Source: Odiellus spinosus (lineage: Eukaryota > Arthropoda > Arachnida > Opiliones > Phalangiidae). Taken from it: DNA of 64,000 bases. A model generated the notes under the pieces. The model made no database searches. It had not been told where the DNA came from and saw only the letters and a list, made by a program, of their open reading frames with translations. Within the stretch, counting starts at the first letter, position 1; the number at the start of each line of letters is the position of its first letter. Positions 11,360 to 22,737 of the stretch are shown one piece after another. The stretch covers positions 13,732,601 through 13,796,600 of the forward strand of contig OY987237.1 in assembly GCA_963920705.1 (NCBI GenBank), given 5' to 3'. A program made the position numbers and the translations under genes.

Positions 11360-11998
11360 CGGTCACACTAGCGTTTCTTAATCGATTTGAAACGATAAAA
11401 TCAAACCAATATTCAAATCGACAGATATCGTTTTAAGCGTCAAGGATTCAAGCATTATCTTTATAAATCGATTTATCGTAGCTTCATCTATCGGTTGTTG
11501 AAACCAGCCGAATCGGTACGAAACTGGTTCCCGAAGCAGCTTCGAGATTTCGAATCAAATCAGAAGCCGATGAAACCCTCCTTTGAAGTCTACTACTCCA
11601 ATGTTCCATATAGCGCTCCTCTCTGTATGGGTAAAATTCCCAATTTTACGAGTTAGAAGGGGTCCTACTTCATCTCCCCTGTCTACGGAAAATTGGAAAT
11701 TCTCTCTCTCCACAAACGACGACGTTTTTTGGACGAACTCCGAGGCTGCTAGAGATATTCGCTCGACGAACTCCCGCTCCGAAAATATCTACCGTTAGGT
11801 GGCGTACGAATCGCGCCTTTTGAGAATAACCCATACAGAGAGGGGTAGACAAGACCCGGGAGTAATAGACTTCAAAGGAGGATTTCATCGGCATCTGATC
11901 AAATCGATACGAGAAAATACAATTTCCCGTTCATACGACTCTAGGGAAACCTTTTGTAACGATTTCAATCGATTCCAAGGCTTAGTATGAACGCGGCC
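11360..11998 (+). mobile_element. MITE-B copy 2, with MITE-A copy 5 inside
   Basis: Runs from CGGTCACACTAGCG to TTAGTATGAACGCGGCC. Inner words TTTATCGTAGCTTCATCTAT and GGTTCCCGAAGCAG match copies 4, 5 and 6. Without the nested A it is about 295 bp. It is a non-coding inverted-end element of unknown superfamily. Confidence 0.7.
11561..11897 (-). mobile_element. MITE-A copy 5, inside MITE-B
   Basis: Exact TSD ATCAAAT at 11554-11560 and 11898-11904. The unoccupied site is visible in MITE-B copy 4 near 26590 (GAATCAAATCGATTCGAG), which confirms element length and 7-bp duplication independently. Subfamily I. Confidence 0.95.
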
Positions 11999-12623
11999 TT
12001 ACTTTATAAAGTTTCGATCAAACTAATAAGCCCTAAAACTAGTTCTAAAACCCTTAGAAGTTTAACCCTTAAAAGCCAGAAAAAAAAAGGTTTAAGAGTT
12101 TTTAGGTTGCGTATATACACTTAGTTCAGAGCTAGTTTTTTTTTCTTCTTTTTAAACGCCTACGTTAGTGGTGTGACGATCCTTTAATCACGCGTCAAAT
12201 CAAATTAACAGCGAAAGCGAAAAGCCACCTAGCTTTTGGTTCGGGCTTTCAACTTATCCTGACGCCATTCATTAAGAGATTTAAAAGCTAGAAAGCTCTT
12301 TCTACAACGGTTTAACCAGAAAGTTTAGTAGTGAGAGAGGAGAACTATAACGTTGTTGTGTTTAGGATCGACGATGATAAGTGGCAATTGGAGGAGATTG
12401 TCTCTAGGTTAAACAAACGCGTGACGTGCCGAAGCTCGCTTTGCAAGGTGGTGTCAGATATCGTCTCAAATTTCCATTGTTTTAGTAATATACACAACGA
12501 TATTAATTATAAACAGTATATAAATTTAAAGAATTAAAATATTAAAGGGATAATGAATGAATTAGATTGATTAAACATGTTTTTTTAATAGACAATTTAA
12601 AATAAGCAAAGCGTAGCATAATT
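11999..12623. other. unassigned stretch
   Basis: TTAA followed by AGGGATAATGAATGAA at 12543 looks like one end of a TTAA-type MITE. A 68-codon frame at 12331-12537 lacks an ATG start. Confidence 0.4.
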
Positions 12624-13355
12624 CAGGGTTGCCACAGTTCTTTCAGATTCAAATTCCCTGACTTTTCCAGGATTTTCCCTGACCGATTCAGCTAATACTA
12701 CCCAATTTGTTCTAATCTATACAACTGACACGGTCAGTTTCAAACTTTTTCTGCAGATAATGATTGAAATTTCGTGGCTTCTTGAAAGATCTTTAAATTC
12801 CCTGACTATTCCCTGACTTTTTAAAATATCTTAAAATTCCCCAACTTTTTTGGTTCATTTTCAAAATTCCTGACTTTTTTGGTTCATTTTCAAAATTCCT
12901 GACTTTTTTGGTTCATTTTCAAAATTCCTGACTTTTTTGGTTCATTTTCAAAATTCCCTGACTTTTTTGATTCATTTTCAAAATTCCCTGACTTTTTTGA
13001 TTCATTTTCAAAATTCCCTGACTTTTTTGATTCATTTTCAAAATTCCCTGACTTTTTTGATTCATTTTCAAAATTCCCTGACTTTTTTGATTCATTTTCA
13101 AAATTCCCTGACTTTTTTGATTCATTTTCAAAATTCCCCGACTTTTTTTGATTCATTTTCAAAATTCCCCGACTTTTTTTGATTCATTTTCAAAATTCCC
13201 TGACTTTTTTGATTCATTTTCAAAATTCCCTGACTTTTTTGATTCATTTTCAAAATTCCTGACTTTTTTGGTTCATTTTCAAAATTCCTGACTTTTTTGG
13301 TTCATTTTCAAAATTCCTGACTTTTCCCTGCTTTCCCTGACCTGTGGCAACCCTG
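12624..13355 (+). mobile_element. family D copy 4, expanded
   Basis: Starts CAGGGTTGCCACAG and ends CTGTGGCAACCCTG. It is about 450 bp longer than D1 because of the internal array at 12839-13318. The simple frames read across it on both strands are products of the repeat, not genes. Confidence 0.85.
12839..13318. repeat. 29-31 bp minisatellite, 16 units
   Basis: The unit is TTCATTTTCAAAATTCC plus TGACTTTTTTG and variants. Units 1-4 and 15-16 carry GGTTC; the central units 5-14 carry GATTC. Two units near 13141-13190 have an extra T. The pattern suggests growth from the middle. Confidence 0.95.
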
Positions 13356-13395
13356 TAATTTTATACGACTTGAGCTAGGAATATTAACAATGGCC

Positions 13396-13622
13396 TTATC
13401 TTTAATAGATAAATATGAATAACAAAAACTGCCGTTCAAAAGCTTCCTCTAACGGCAAACGGTGCTGGCAAAACTAATAAAACCGCCTCTGTCTATACTC
13501 TCTGTACATAGCCGCCATCACTGATGACGATTTTTTATAGTTACTATTTTGCCACTGTTTGCTTGCCGTTAGAGGACGCTTTTGAACGCTAGGTTTAGTT
13601 ATATTTATATATTGAGATAGGT
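13396..13622. mobile_element. MITE-F copy 2
   Basis: Long imperfect inverted arms. The left contains GTTCAAAAGCTTCCTCTAAC then GGCAAAC; the right contains TTGCCGTTAGAGGACGC then TTTTGAAC. Outer ends TATCTTTAATAGAT and ATATTGAGATAGG pair. About 227 bp, non-coding. Confidence 0.7.
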
Positions 13623-14092
13623 GTCCAGAGAATTCTAAATTTCCTAAAACCTACATCTAGCCAATTAAGAAAATTAATCGTTGATTTAGGATGGGAAACC
13701 AACTGACATTTTAAATTATGTTCAACACTATAAAACTGATGAGACACGCGTAATTTTGAAATCTATCGCGAACGAGGAAAGCAACTAAATTGGTTTAATG
13801 GAAATTTTACGACATTTAACGAGCTTAATTCGGAGAAATAGACGTATATTCGTTGGATATACGTAGCGTTTCGTTTTAGTTCCCGGGTTAAACCAATTAA
13901 GATAATCTAATTAGTCGCTTCTAATCAAATTAGCTCGTCTTAAACGAAGCGTAAACAGGATCTCTTAAGTTTTATACCCAGCGATAACCAGTTCTATTAA
14001 ATAGGCCCGAGATAAAAATTTTCGGCTTAATAAGACACTAATTTATGCAATATTTAACTGTCAATAGGTTGGAATTCATCGCAATATTTTAC
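13623..14092. other. unassigned AT-rich stretch
   Basis: No repeat end or gene recognised. Confidence 0.4.
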
Positions 14093-14310
14093 AGGTTTCA
14101 TATATTTCCCTGATTTTCCCTGAAGTTTTATAAGGGAATTTTCCCCGATATTTCCAAGTGCACCAAATGTTTTAAACCTAATTAAAACTACAGTTTCAGC
14201 TGACTAAGGTCATTACAACTTAGTGTCATTTAAGTTTATGATTTGGTACTTTACTAATTTCCCTGATTTTTTTGTCAATATTTAAAAATTCCCTGATATT
14301 TTCAAGTAGG
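14093..14310 (+). repeat. diverged D-like sequence
   Basis: Repeats phrases such as TTTCCCTGATTTTCCCTGA and AAAAATTCCCTGATATTTTC around a CAGTTTCAGCTGAC word, as in family D. The GTTGCCACAG termini are not present. Either an old D copy or a sister family. Confidence 0.45.
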
Positions 14311-15104
14311 CGTTTGGACAAAATAATATCTGTTTATTTATCTTCATTCATAATTAGAAATTATCCACGGGAATATTTAACTGAATATTATTAATAATTA
14401 ACTGATTAACCAAATATTTATGGATTATCTTGTCCAAACCCCGACCTCTATCCATCTTTGATTTAACATCGATTCATTGCTAACCATTCAAACTATTTGA
14501 CTATTATTAATTTACAATTATTTCCCTAAACTGTAGCGTGTACTTAACAAGGAGACCCCTCAGGCAAGTAATTAAATTTTATTAAAACTTACGGCTTATT
14601 AAATTAGATAATTGCCGTTAAAAATTATTTAATAGCAGTAACGTATCAAAAATTGGCCATACTTGAAACGAAAAACATACAAATAAACTAATTTACTGGT
14701 TTGTCCAGTTGACAGCCAATTACTTTTCAGATAATTTAGTCCTTACTGACGTAAAAAATGATTCGTGACAATATCATGGCATTTTATTTAGCATTGTTGC
14801 CAAATACGGAAGTTAATTTATGCTAATAAAGCCTATTTTTTAAAACTCCCCAAACACGATTGAAATATTTCATTTATCTTTTCACCAATTTACGATGCCT
14901 TATCATATCTTAAACAGCATGAACAGTTCGGAAATAGTTATATTACGGTACTCAATATTTATTTTTATCCAACAGTGACCCACATTTAGCTTCGAAAGAA
15001 ATATTACTTAAGGAAACGTCAACTGTCACTTTGTTTCTTGGTATACATCGTATAATTTACCAAACCCTCAAAACCCGCAACCTCCCAAGTACTCGATAAA
15101 TAGC
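14311..15104. other. unassigned AT-rich stretch
   Basis: No clear signals. If the exon at 15245-15473 is real, this would be part of its first intron. Confidence 0.4.
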
Positions 15105-15244
15105 TTATAGAAGAAAAAGTCCCCTCCTAAATCTGTCACCGTTAAAACAGCGATGTCCGACACAACGTCTGATACCGCTCGTAGTTTTTAAGACCACGGT
15201 ACCCGACAAAAAATATAAAGAAAATAGAGAAAACCAGGACTCAC

Positions 15245-15473
15245 CACAACATTGCGGAGTCGAGATGATGAAGAGTAGCAGAAGAAAAAACAAAGAAGAA
15301 CCGCTGGTCGCGGAAAGATGAACGGATGGTGACGAGGAACAGCCGTTTTTGTTTCTGGACAAGTAAAGTCGCTGTTTTGTTCCAACGACGAGGCTTAAAG
15401 ACCGGCGTTTGGTCGAACTCATCTCGCGGCAACTACTAGCAACATCGTCGGCGTGGCGAACAATCCACGACAT
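15245..15473 (-). CDS. candidate first coding exon of an unrecognised gene
   Basis: ATG at 15473 (minus strand) has the favourable context CCAAAATGTCG. The frame runs 76 codons to TGTTGTG at 15245, followed at once by GTGAGT (15244-15239), a consensus 5' splice donor, and a T-rich start of intron. If unspliced it would reach a stop at 15105, giving 122 residues. The product starts MSWIVRHADD, is Ser/Arg-rich, and has a hydrophobic stretch LFFLLLLFII at residues 61-70, too short for a confident membrane helix. GC content and codon use are higher in GC than the surroundings, and the CpG-rich stretch 15541-16320 lies just upstream on this strand. I recognise no family. It could be a chance frame inside a CpG-rich promoter; another open frame overlaps it. 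Confidence 0.35.
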
Positions 15474-15540
15474 TTTGGTTTTCCGTTTTCGATCCGTCGA
15501 CAGTCGCAAACCGTCTAAAATAACAAACCGAGGCTTAGCT

Positions 15541-16320
15541 TAGTTTTATTTAAATAGTATCTATTTTTCTCGAACAACAACGGCGCGGAATTTTCCCGTA
15601 CCCCTATTATTATCGAGGGTTTATTATAAACGGGCGGAGGTCCGACTCGATTGATAAAGCGAAAACGGGGGACGCGAAAAAAATAAAAACCCTATTCACG
15701 AACACTCGCTGGGTGGCCTACGGGGCCGACCCCGGTTTTATCGGCGCATAGCCGCGCGAAAACCCGCGTAATTTCACTCGCGCAGATCTCGGTAAATCGG
15801 TGGGGGGCTTTCCCGTAGGGAAAGCTAGGCTTCACGGCAACTAGCCGGCGATTTTCCCCGTCCAAAGGCGAACGGTAGACGGGTTTAACTCGAATTTCCT
15901 CCGTGAAACGTTTTAACCGTCAAAATTTCGTTAGAACTTAATTTACGAAAATCAAAAATCAATTTTACGAGTTCGACAGAGTTTTAATAGAGAGAGTGAG
16001 ACGGATTGAGAAAGCGCGAGATCAGGATAGAATTTTTCAACAGATTCGTTCCGAGACTGCGGACAAAACGGACGACGCCATCGATTCACCGTCCGAAACT
16101 AGACTGAAAGCGTCGCTCTCTCGTTTCGCGTGTGAGAGAACCGCTAGAGAGAAAGACGGTGGCGGCGCTCCCGCTGTTTACCAGTACACGCGCATGCGTT
16201 GTAAAGTCGCGCGGCGTATTTCTCCAGCGCGATCGAGAGAAAGTCGCGTGCGCAGTACGGAAACGATGAGGCTCAAAAAGAAGCCGGTTCTTCAAATTAC
16301 TAACGATGATAAAAACTGAT
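15541..16320. promoter_or_regulatory. CpG-rich island, candidate promoter
   Basis: This is the most GC- and CpG-rich stretch in the window. It contains CGCGCATGCG at 16189-16198, matching the core of the NRF-1/erect wing site (GCGCATGCGC), and many CG-rich words near 15700-15800 and 16150-16260. No TATA box in a clear position. Such islands usually mark broad transcription starts, and the candidate exon on the minus strand follows within 70 bp. The plus-strand frame at 15996-16319 begins at GTG, not ATG, and is probably a by-product of base composition. Confidence 0.4.
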
Positions 16321-16909
16321 ACCCAACATACTGCGCAATCTTTTCGTCCCCTTTTTCTCTACAATGATAAGATTTTTCTCGAGCGACGGCCGCTTTCTTC
16401 CTTTTTCCGCCTACATTTTCTCGAATGGCATCCAAAAAACGCACCTATCATTTTTTTTTATCTCATCAAAAATCATTGTTTAGATTATAGCTTTTGCCCT
16501 TCGATATTTTCTGTAGGTATAGCTAGTGGGCGCGAGAAATATTTTATGCGTGGGTTATAGAATAGATACACCTACTGTCAAACCGATTTCGTTGACAGTG
16601 TCACGGGGTACAAAGTTTACAGGGGTCGAACGAAGGTCAAGGTTTTTTTTAAATCGATTTCAACACGGGTAAATTGGGTATCAAAACTCACGAAGAGTTA
16701 ATTATCAAAGTATCGAAGATGAGTAGCTAAGCCTAATCAGCCGAGATAAATTTTAAAATATAAAATTCATTAAAAAACGTATTTGCTGAAGCAAATGGCA
16801 CGTGAATCATTTTAACCCTAAGCCCTTAAATATCTCTATTCGGGCCTAATTTCGCAAATTTAATAATTAACCTCGAATTACTTGGAAGACTTTGCCAAGT
16901 TTTGATCAT
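16321..16909. other. unassigned stretch
   Basis: No repeat end recognised. It lies upstream of the CpG island relative to the minus-strand candidate. Confidence 0.4.
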
Positions 16910-17060
16910 ATTTAAAACTTACCATGAAAATAGGCTTAGCATGATTCATACGCCACGAAATCAGGATCTCCATGAATCCCGCTAAGCCTATTTTAATATT
17001 TATTCGTAAATTTTTTCACTAGTGGGTTAGGCCTATTTATACGATAAGGAATCGATAAAT
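16910..17060. mobile_element. family E copy 3, partial palindrome
   Basis: AAAACTTACCATGAAAATAG then GCTTAGC on the left is the inverse of GCTAAGCCTATTTT on the right. It is followed by GGATTAGGCC-like and ATAAGGAATCGATAAA words. The TTAA-flanked ends are missing. Confidence 0.6.
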
Positions 17061-18581
17061 CGTAAAGTGTAGCATACATAACATTGAACACAGTCAAATT
17101 AGGTTGAATATGTTAAAATCTGTTCACATAGCAACCACGGAGCTTCGTAATTCTAATACGTTTCGGAATTATTCATAAATTCATAAAATGACAATTTTCG
17201 ATAACGTCTCGCGTTTTCAAATGTATAAGATATCATTAATCTAATTTTAAATCAATGATTTATTAAAATATATAACTGACCTAATTATCAGCTATTATAC
17301 GGGCAGCTAGAGCCATCAAAGACGATCTACGTAATACTAGGATATTGACGCTGTCTCGTTGAGGTATTAAGTGTCAAGTGAAAGAAATTATTAAAGGAAA
17401 AGTCTCATAATATTCGTAATTTTTTTAGGGGTTTATAAAACTTAAAAATTAGAAAAACGGGTTTTTCGGGCTTAGAACACCGAAAAATGTTCGGAAACAC
17501 TGAAAAATACGGTGTTTTGAAATATTTTTGGATATTTTCCTAAGCATTAGAAATTTACGTGACATAATTGAACTAATAATATTAAAAAATCCAAGCCTTT
17601 TCAAATTAATGTCCCGCCAAGCTCCCGAATTTAATCTTTAAAAAAAAAAATTAGGGTTGTTTAATTTTAATTGGTCTATTTCATGGAATTCTGTTGAAAT
17701 TTGCATATTTTAATCATTTCTGACCAAACTAGAATATTTTTCCTGATTGGGAAAGCTAATTCATTTCGTTATTATTATATCCTTGTCGATTTAATCAGAT
17801 TTAACCTAAATTTAATCAGAATTAACCGAGGTTTATTTAACTTAAACTTCGGTTAAATCTTATTAAACCACGCCTCGATAAAATATCACGAGTATTTTGT
17901 TCGCTGGAAGGCAGGGCGTTACGTGATTGGTTGGAGGGGAAATCTGGAATATATTTCCTGTAAATTTAAGTACGCTGATAGGTCTTATTATTAGTAATAG
18001 AATATATAAAAAAATCACTTGAGTATCCTCTTCAACCCCCGAGGATGGGGGTGGGGAATAGATGAATATTAAAAAAAACTTATTTTTTACGAGACTTTTC
18101 CTTTTTTTAGATGAAAGAGGGGCGTTCCAAGACAGATTCCGAGCAATTTAACACTACAATGTTTAGTATAATACCATATATAGTCAGTCGTAAGGGGATT
18201 TGAGCTCGTACGAACGTTAGGAGTATTTTTCTTAACAGTCAGCTCACTCGTATATACCGGTAAAAAAAAAGAGCAGAAGACAGGGAAATATATTTCCAGG
18301 AGTATTCTAGTGAATAGTAGAGAAGGTGAGGGGGTTCGGGGGCCCCCAGTTTTCCCTGGAACTCGAGAGAGCGGAAAAAACTTGTCCACACTCGCGCAAA
18401 TTCTGCGAGTTAAGCAATTCTGAGGATTTTTCCAGTTAGATTTATTGGGCTTTATAGCTCGCTTTGGCTAAACCAGAAGCTGAACGTGGCCAAGCACCGA
18501 CAGAATCTGACCTACTTTTTCGCCATCTAATATTATATTTCCGAATAGGGGCCACCCGGTGACATTTGTTGTACACCACGC
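17061..18581. other. unassigned stretch
   Basis: AT-rich to about 18000, then a patch (18100-18400) with a 100-codon minus frame. That frame starts at a non-ATG codon and shows no protein features. Confidence 0.45.
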
Positions 18582-18920
18582 CAGAAGCCGATGAAACCCT
18601 CCTTTGAAGTCTACTACTCTAATGTTCGATATAGCGCTCCTTTCTGTATGGGTAAAATTCACAATTTTACGATATCGGAGGGGTCCTACTTCATACCCCC
18701 CTGTCTACGGAAAATTGGAAATTCTCTCTCTCCACAAACGACGACGTTTTTTTTGACGAACTCCGAGGCTGCTAGAGATATTCGCTGGACGAACTCCCGC
18801 TCCGAAAATATCTACCGTTAGGAGGCGTACGAATCGCGCTTTTTGAAACTAACCCATACAGAGAGGGGTAGATAAGACTCGGGAGTAATAGACTTCAAAG
18901 GAGGGTTTCATCTACTTCTG
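18582..18920 (-). mobile_element. MITE-A copy 6
   Basis: Exact TSD ACCACGC at 18575-18581 and 18921-18927. Subfamily II. One terminus reads GCCGATG and the other GTAGATG. Confidence 0.93.
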
Positions 18921-19025
18921 ACCACGCGTTTTTCGTTTCGCTTTATTAGACAGGTTTGAGAAATAGTATTTTGAAAAATTGAACGAAGAACGTGTACGTG
19001 TACGCGAACGCGAAGATACCTTTAA

Positions 19026-19500
19026 AGGGAAAAAAGCAACCACCTCCTTCCAAGAGATTCTTCCAAAAAAAATGATTTAACAGAGATAAATAGAGATATA
19101 CGAGATATCTTCGTTAACAAAGAGATTCCTTATCGTTTAAATCGGCCTAATCCACCAATAAAAGGTTTAAAAAACAAATATTAAACTAGAAATCAATTTA
19201 AAACTTACAATCAAAATAGGCTTAGTGGAATTCATGGAGATCAGCTGATTTCCTCGCGTATAAGGTCTAGCGACCAATCGAACGCGATTGTAAGTCTCGT
19301 GGAGATCTCGCGTGAACGACGGACCTTTGCTGATTGGTCGCTAGACCTTACACGGATGCAATTCAGCTGATCTCCATGAATCCCACTAAGCCTATTTTCC
19401 AGTTTTAAATTTATTTCTAGTTTAATATTTGTTTTGTAAACTTTTAATCGTTGTAATAAGGAATCGATAAAAAAAATCACTTATTGGTTGCATTCTCCAT
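19026..19500. mobile_element. family E copy 4, complete foldback element
   Basis: A 475-bp imperfect palindrome. Ends AGGGAAAAAAGCAACC and GGTTGCATTCTCCAT are flanked on both sides by TTAA (19022-19025, 19501-19504). Both arms hold AGGCTTAGTGGAATTCATGG or its inverse and the GGTCTAGCGACCAATC word. This copy defines the family: other E copies are halves or fragments. Non-coding. Confidence 0.8.
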
Positions 19501-19504
19501 TTAA

Positions 19505-20480
19505 ACGAACAGTTATTTTCCCTTTAAAATCATTTAGCAAGATCTTAAACGCTTAGAAAACAATTTCTAAAAAAAAAATAAGGGCTAAAAAACTTTCTTA
19601 TAGAACTTATTCAACCTACAATCTAAAATTCCATTGAAAAGAACAGCACGATGTTTTTTTTTTTTTTTCACGTCCATTTCAAAATCTCTCTTCGTCAGCG
19701 TACTTTAATAAGGAGATATGTTCAACCCTAAACTACAGTAGGTATATCTGAGCAAATATATCGAATAAATTTTATAAATGATGGCTTTATACGCGCTGAA
19801 AACTCAGACTGATATGAATTAAGAATAAATTCAATTCCAATTTTCATTAGAATTCAAAATATCAAACCCTTAGAAATTAAATATTAAGATAGACGAAGCT
19901 ACCTTTACGCACACTGCAAACTTAGATTGTATCTAATTATAATATATTTCAATTTTAGTATTCAGTACGCGTAAGCCTAGATTTGTTAATATTGCGTAAG
20001 ATAGCGCTGCAAACTCAGCCTGAATTAGAGTACAACTATTTCCTTAAACACGAGTATGATTGACAAGTCGAACTAACAGACAAGTTCTCGTCCAGGGAAA
20101 AAAATATTAGCAACTCAAAGCGCCCCCTGGCTATGTACCTTTATATTTCAAAGCGTTCAAAAAAAATTGCAACTTCAGTTTGCAGCGCGTTTAAAGGTTT
20201 TTGGTTCGATTTTATCGTTTCGTTTATTTGGTACAAAGATAAGGCTGTAGTTTATTAATTAAATGCAAGTTTAAACTGAAATCATACCAACAGAAATAAT
20301 ATTCCCAGGGAGTTGAATATCTTTGGTTGTTTCTATTGTAATATGACGTCTTTACATCGTCATAATAAGAATGGATAAAAAAGAAACTTCCTCCAATGAC
20401 GAAACTCAATTATTAATATGATTTATGTTCTCTCTCCCTGAATTGAAGAATTTTACGTTTCAATTAGACAATTCTAGGAC
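19505..20480. other. unassigned stretch holding a degenerate recurring word
   Basis: Variants of TACGCGCTGCAAACTCA followed by a GAATTA-type tail occur near 19785, 19895, 19990 and, inverted, 20175. The same word is scattered at 32.9-34.2 and 40.8-42 kb. No gene seen. Confidence 0.4.
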
Positions 20481-20691
20481 TATAACAATGAATAAAGATG
20501 AAAAAGCTGGTGTTGAAAAGCGTCCTCTAACGGCAAACAGGGACAAAAGTAAGAACTAACACAACCACCTACGTGCCTGCTATGGATAGAGAATAAGCGA
20601 AATAAGGAAGATGCGATGATGGTTTTACTATTTTGCCACTTTGCCGTTAGAGGACGCTTATGAACAACTAGTTTTGTTATTCATCTTTATC
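20481..20691. mobile_element. MITE-F copy 3
   Basis: Left arm AATAAAGATGAAAAAGC then AAGCGTCCTCTAACGGCAAA; right arm TTTGCCGTTAGAGGACGCTT then ATTCATCTTTAT. These are the best-preserved arms of the family. It abuts a B fragment. Confidence 0.75.
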
Positions 20692-20735
20692 ACACTAGCA
20701 TTAATCGATTTGAAACGGTAAAATTAAAACGATGT
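20690..20735 (+). mobile_element. MITE-B copy 3, 5' end only
   Basis: CACACTAGCATTAATCGATT then TGAAACGGTAAAAT matches the B start. It is interrupted by MITE-A copy 7, and no B sequence is obvious beyond it. Confidence 0.55.
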
Positions 20736-21072
20736 CAGAAGCCGATGAAACCCTCCTTTGAAGTCTATTACTCCCGAGTCTTGTCTACCCCTCTCTGTAT
20801 GGGTTATTCTCAAAAGGCGCGATTCGTACGCCTCCTAACGGTAGATATTTTCGGAGCGGGAGTTCGTCGAGCGAATATTTCTAGCAGCCTTGGAGTTCGT
20901 CCAAAAAACGTCGTCGTTTGTGGAGAGAGAGAATTTCCAATTTTCCGTAGACAGGGGGGATGAAGTTGGACCCCTTCTAACTCGTAAAATTGGGAATTTT
21001 ACCCATACAGAGAGGAGCGCTATATGGAACATTGGAGTAGTAGACTTCAAAGGAGGGTTTCATCGGCTTCTG
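20736..21072 (+). mobile_element. MITE-A copy 7
   Basis: Full-length subfamily I. The flanks ACGATGT and GTGATAC do not match, so the site was rearranged after insertion or the copy is a recombinant. Confidence 0.92.
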
Positions 21073-22309
21073 GTGATACGGAAATAAGTTTAAATTTCAA
21101 AAGCCAACTTCTATTAACCGCAAAATGAACTACAGTTCACCACCTCCAATCTCACAAGAATGGAACTCGGCGTCTCTCGCGCCATCTACCTTCAAATACC
21201 GGAAGTTAATGATTTATATTTACAGAGATCTGTCTCGACTCTGGTCGAGTCAATATCATTGATTGTTGAGGTTTATCTATTGTTCAAACAGTTCCGGATA
21301 GACCGGATTACACAAAAGTATAGAGACGAGACGCGTTCGATACTGTCTGAACCACTAAAAATCAAAAATTTTTAGAGAATATCCCTCTTATTTTTAAAAG
21401 GGAGAGTGAAAAGGAAAAATTAAAAGAATACATTTTTAAAATTTAGAATCATTAGAGTTCTAAAATCAATTAAAAAAACTACGTTCGAATCATTATTGGT
21501 AATGGTTCCCCTATTTTTCTTAGAACGGCGATTAATCTGTATGAAAATTGAGATAGGCTTAGCGTTTAACAAAATTAAAACTTTGATAATTAACTTTAAA
21601 TTAACGAGAAACCTTAGCAGAGTTTTAATATATTTTTTATGAATATTTTAACCTTCCTAATCTAATAAAATGATCACGTTCCTAGTCTTCAATATCCATT
21701 TAAAAAAGAATTTTTTTTTCAAATATTTCATCATCCCTTGATATCACAATTTTCAGAGTTAGGACTAGGGGGTTAGTATATGGCCCCACTCAATCTATTT
21801 CGTATGTTATTATTATAAAAATAAGTATGAATGTCTGGGATGTTCGACTCGAACGGGGGGTGTAACTAGAAGACATTAACTAAGAGAAAACGTGTACGAT
21901 TTTTGTTATTTCAATCTAAGAATACACTATAGAAATATTGAGGAAGTATGCCATATTTAACATATTTTATAAACAATGTTAACTTACTTATAGTTCACTA
22001 CCAACTTACGATGATAATTCGTAATGATAAAACCCATTCTTAGTTTGCAAAGTGTATGAAGATGAAGTCTCATTTCTACCTAACTAAAGATTAAGAGCAC
22101 CATCCGTAGTTTCTTATTGACTTTTATATTCTTACTCAAGATGGAGGGCTTGCCCCTTACATTTATGTGTCTTCGTGTGAAATTATGAATCTGTCTATAC
22201 TTAGTAAAAAAAAAATCCAAACCATCCCTGACCTCCAGAGAGTTCAAGATTCTGAAAATTTGCTATTACATATTGACGAGTCACGTTAACTGATAATATT
22301 ACAGACAAG
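21073..22309. other. unassigned stretch with a possible TTAA-type MITE
   Basis: AGGGAGAGTGAAAAGG at 21399 and TTTCATCATCCCT ending at 21738 are inverted, with an E-like GATAGGCTTAGC inside. The outer duplication is not clean, so I leave it as possible. Confidence 0.4.
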
Positions 22310-22440
22310 CAAGTAGCCAATAGAAAGCCTTAATTTCATTACCAAGGCTTACCAATCACGGGGCGTTATTAAAACAACCAATAGAATTTTGCCTACTCAC
22401 CAGAGTCTCTATAAAATAGTTCGTGTCTGCGGTGCGGAGA
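22310..22440 (+). promoter_or_regulatory. TATA-box promoter with three CCAAT boxes
   Basis: CCAAT words at 22317, 22352 and 22378 precede TATAAAAT at 22410, giving an expected start near 22440. Three spaced CCAAT boxes ahead of a strong TATA box are typical of highly expressed or replication-linked animal genes; the arrangement is seen, its use is inferred. What it would drive is uncertain. Confidence 0.4.
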
Positions 22441-22737
22441 GAAGATTGATAGTTTTTTCTCACTCCATACCTATGCTAAACCGCGAACTTTCAAACTCGA
22501 GATATTACGGGTCAAAGATTACCTCATCGAAACGTATTTTTATTGGCTGGCAGGTTTAGTCCTGTACTATTTGTTCTTGTATTTATTTTTCCGCTAACTT
22601 CAATTGTTAGACTCGCTCTTTACGAGATTAGTAAGACTGTCGAAGAAAATCCATCTTTCCCAGCTCTGAGTAAACTACGCTTGGATTATCCTTCAACTAT
22701 ACGATAAGCCGACGCCGACAAGGGGAGCGGAAAAAAA

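Noticed and set aside
12890-13182. Repeat proteins with SGNFENESKK or FQNSLTFLIH motifs on both strands
   Set aside because: Products of the 30-bp array in D4, open on both strands because the unit length is a multiple of three.
15996-16319. 107-codon plus-strand frame in the CpG island
   Set aside because: It starts at GTG, has no in-frame ATG until 16194, and is a charged low-information sequence expected from CG/GA-rich DNA.
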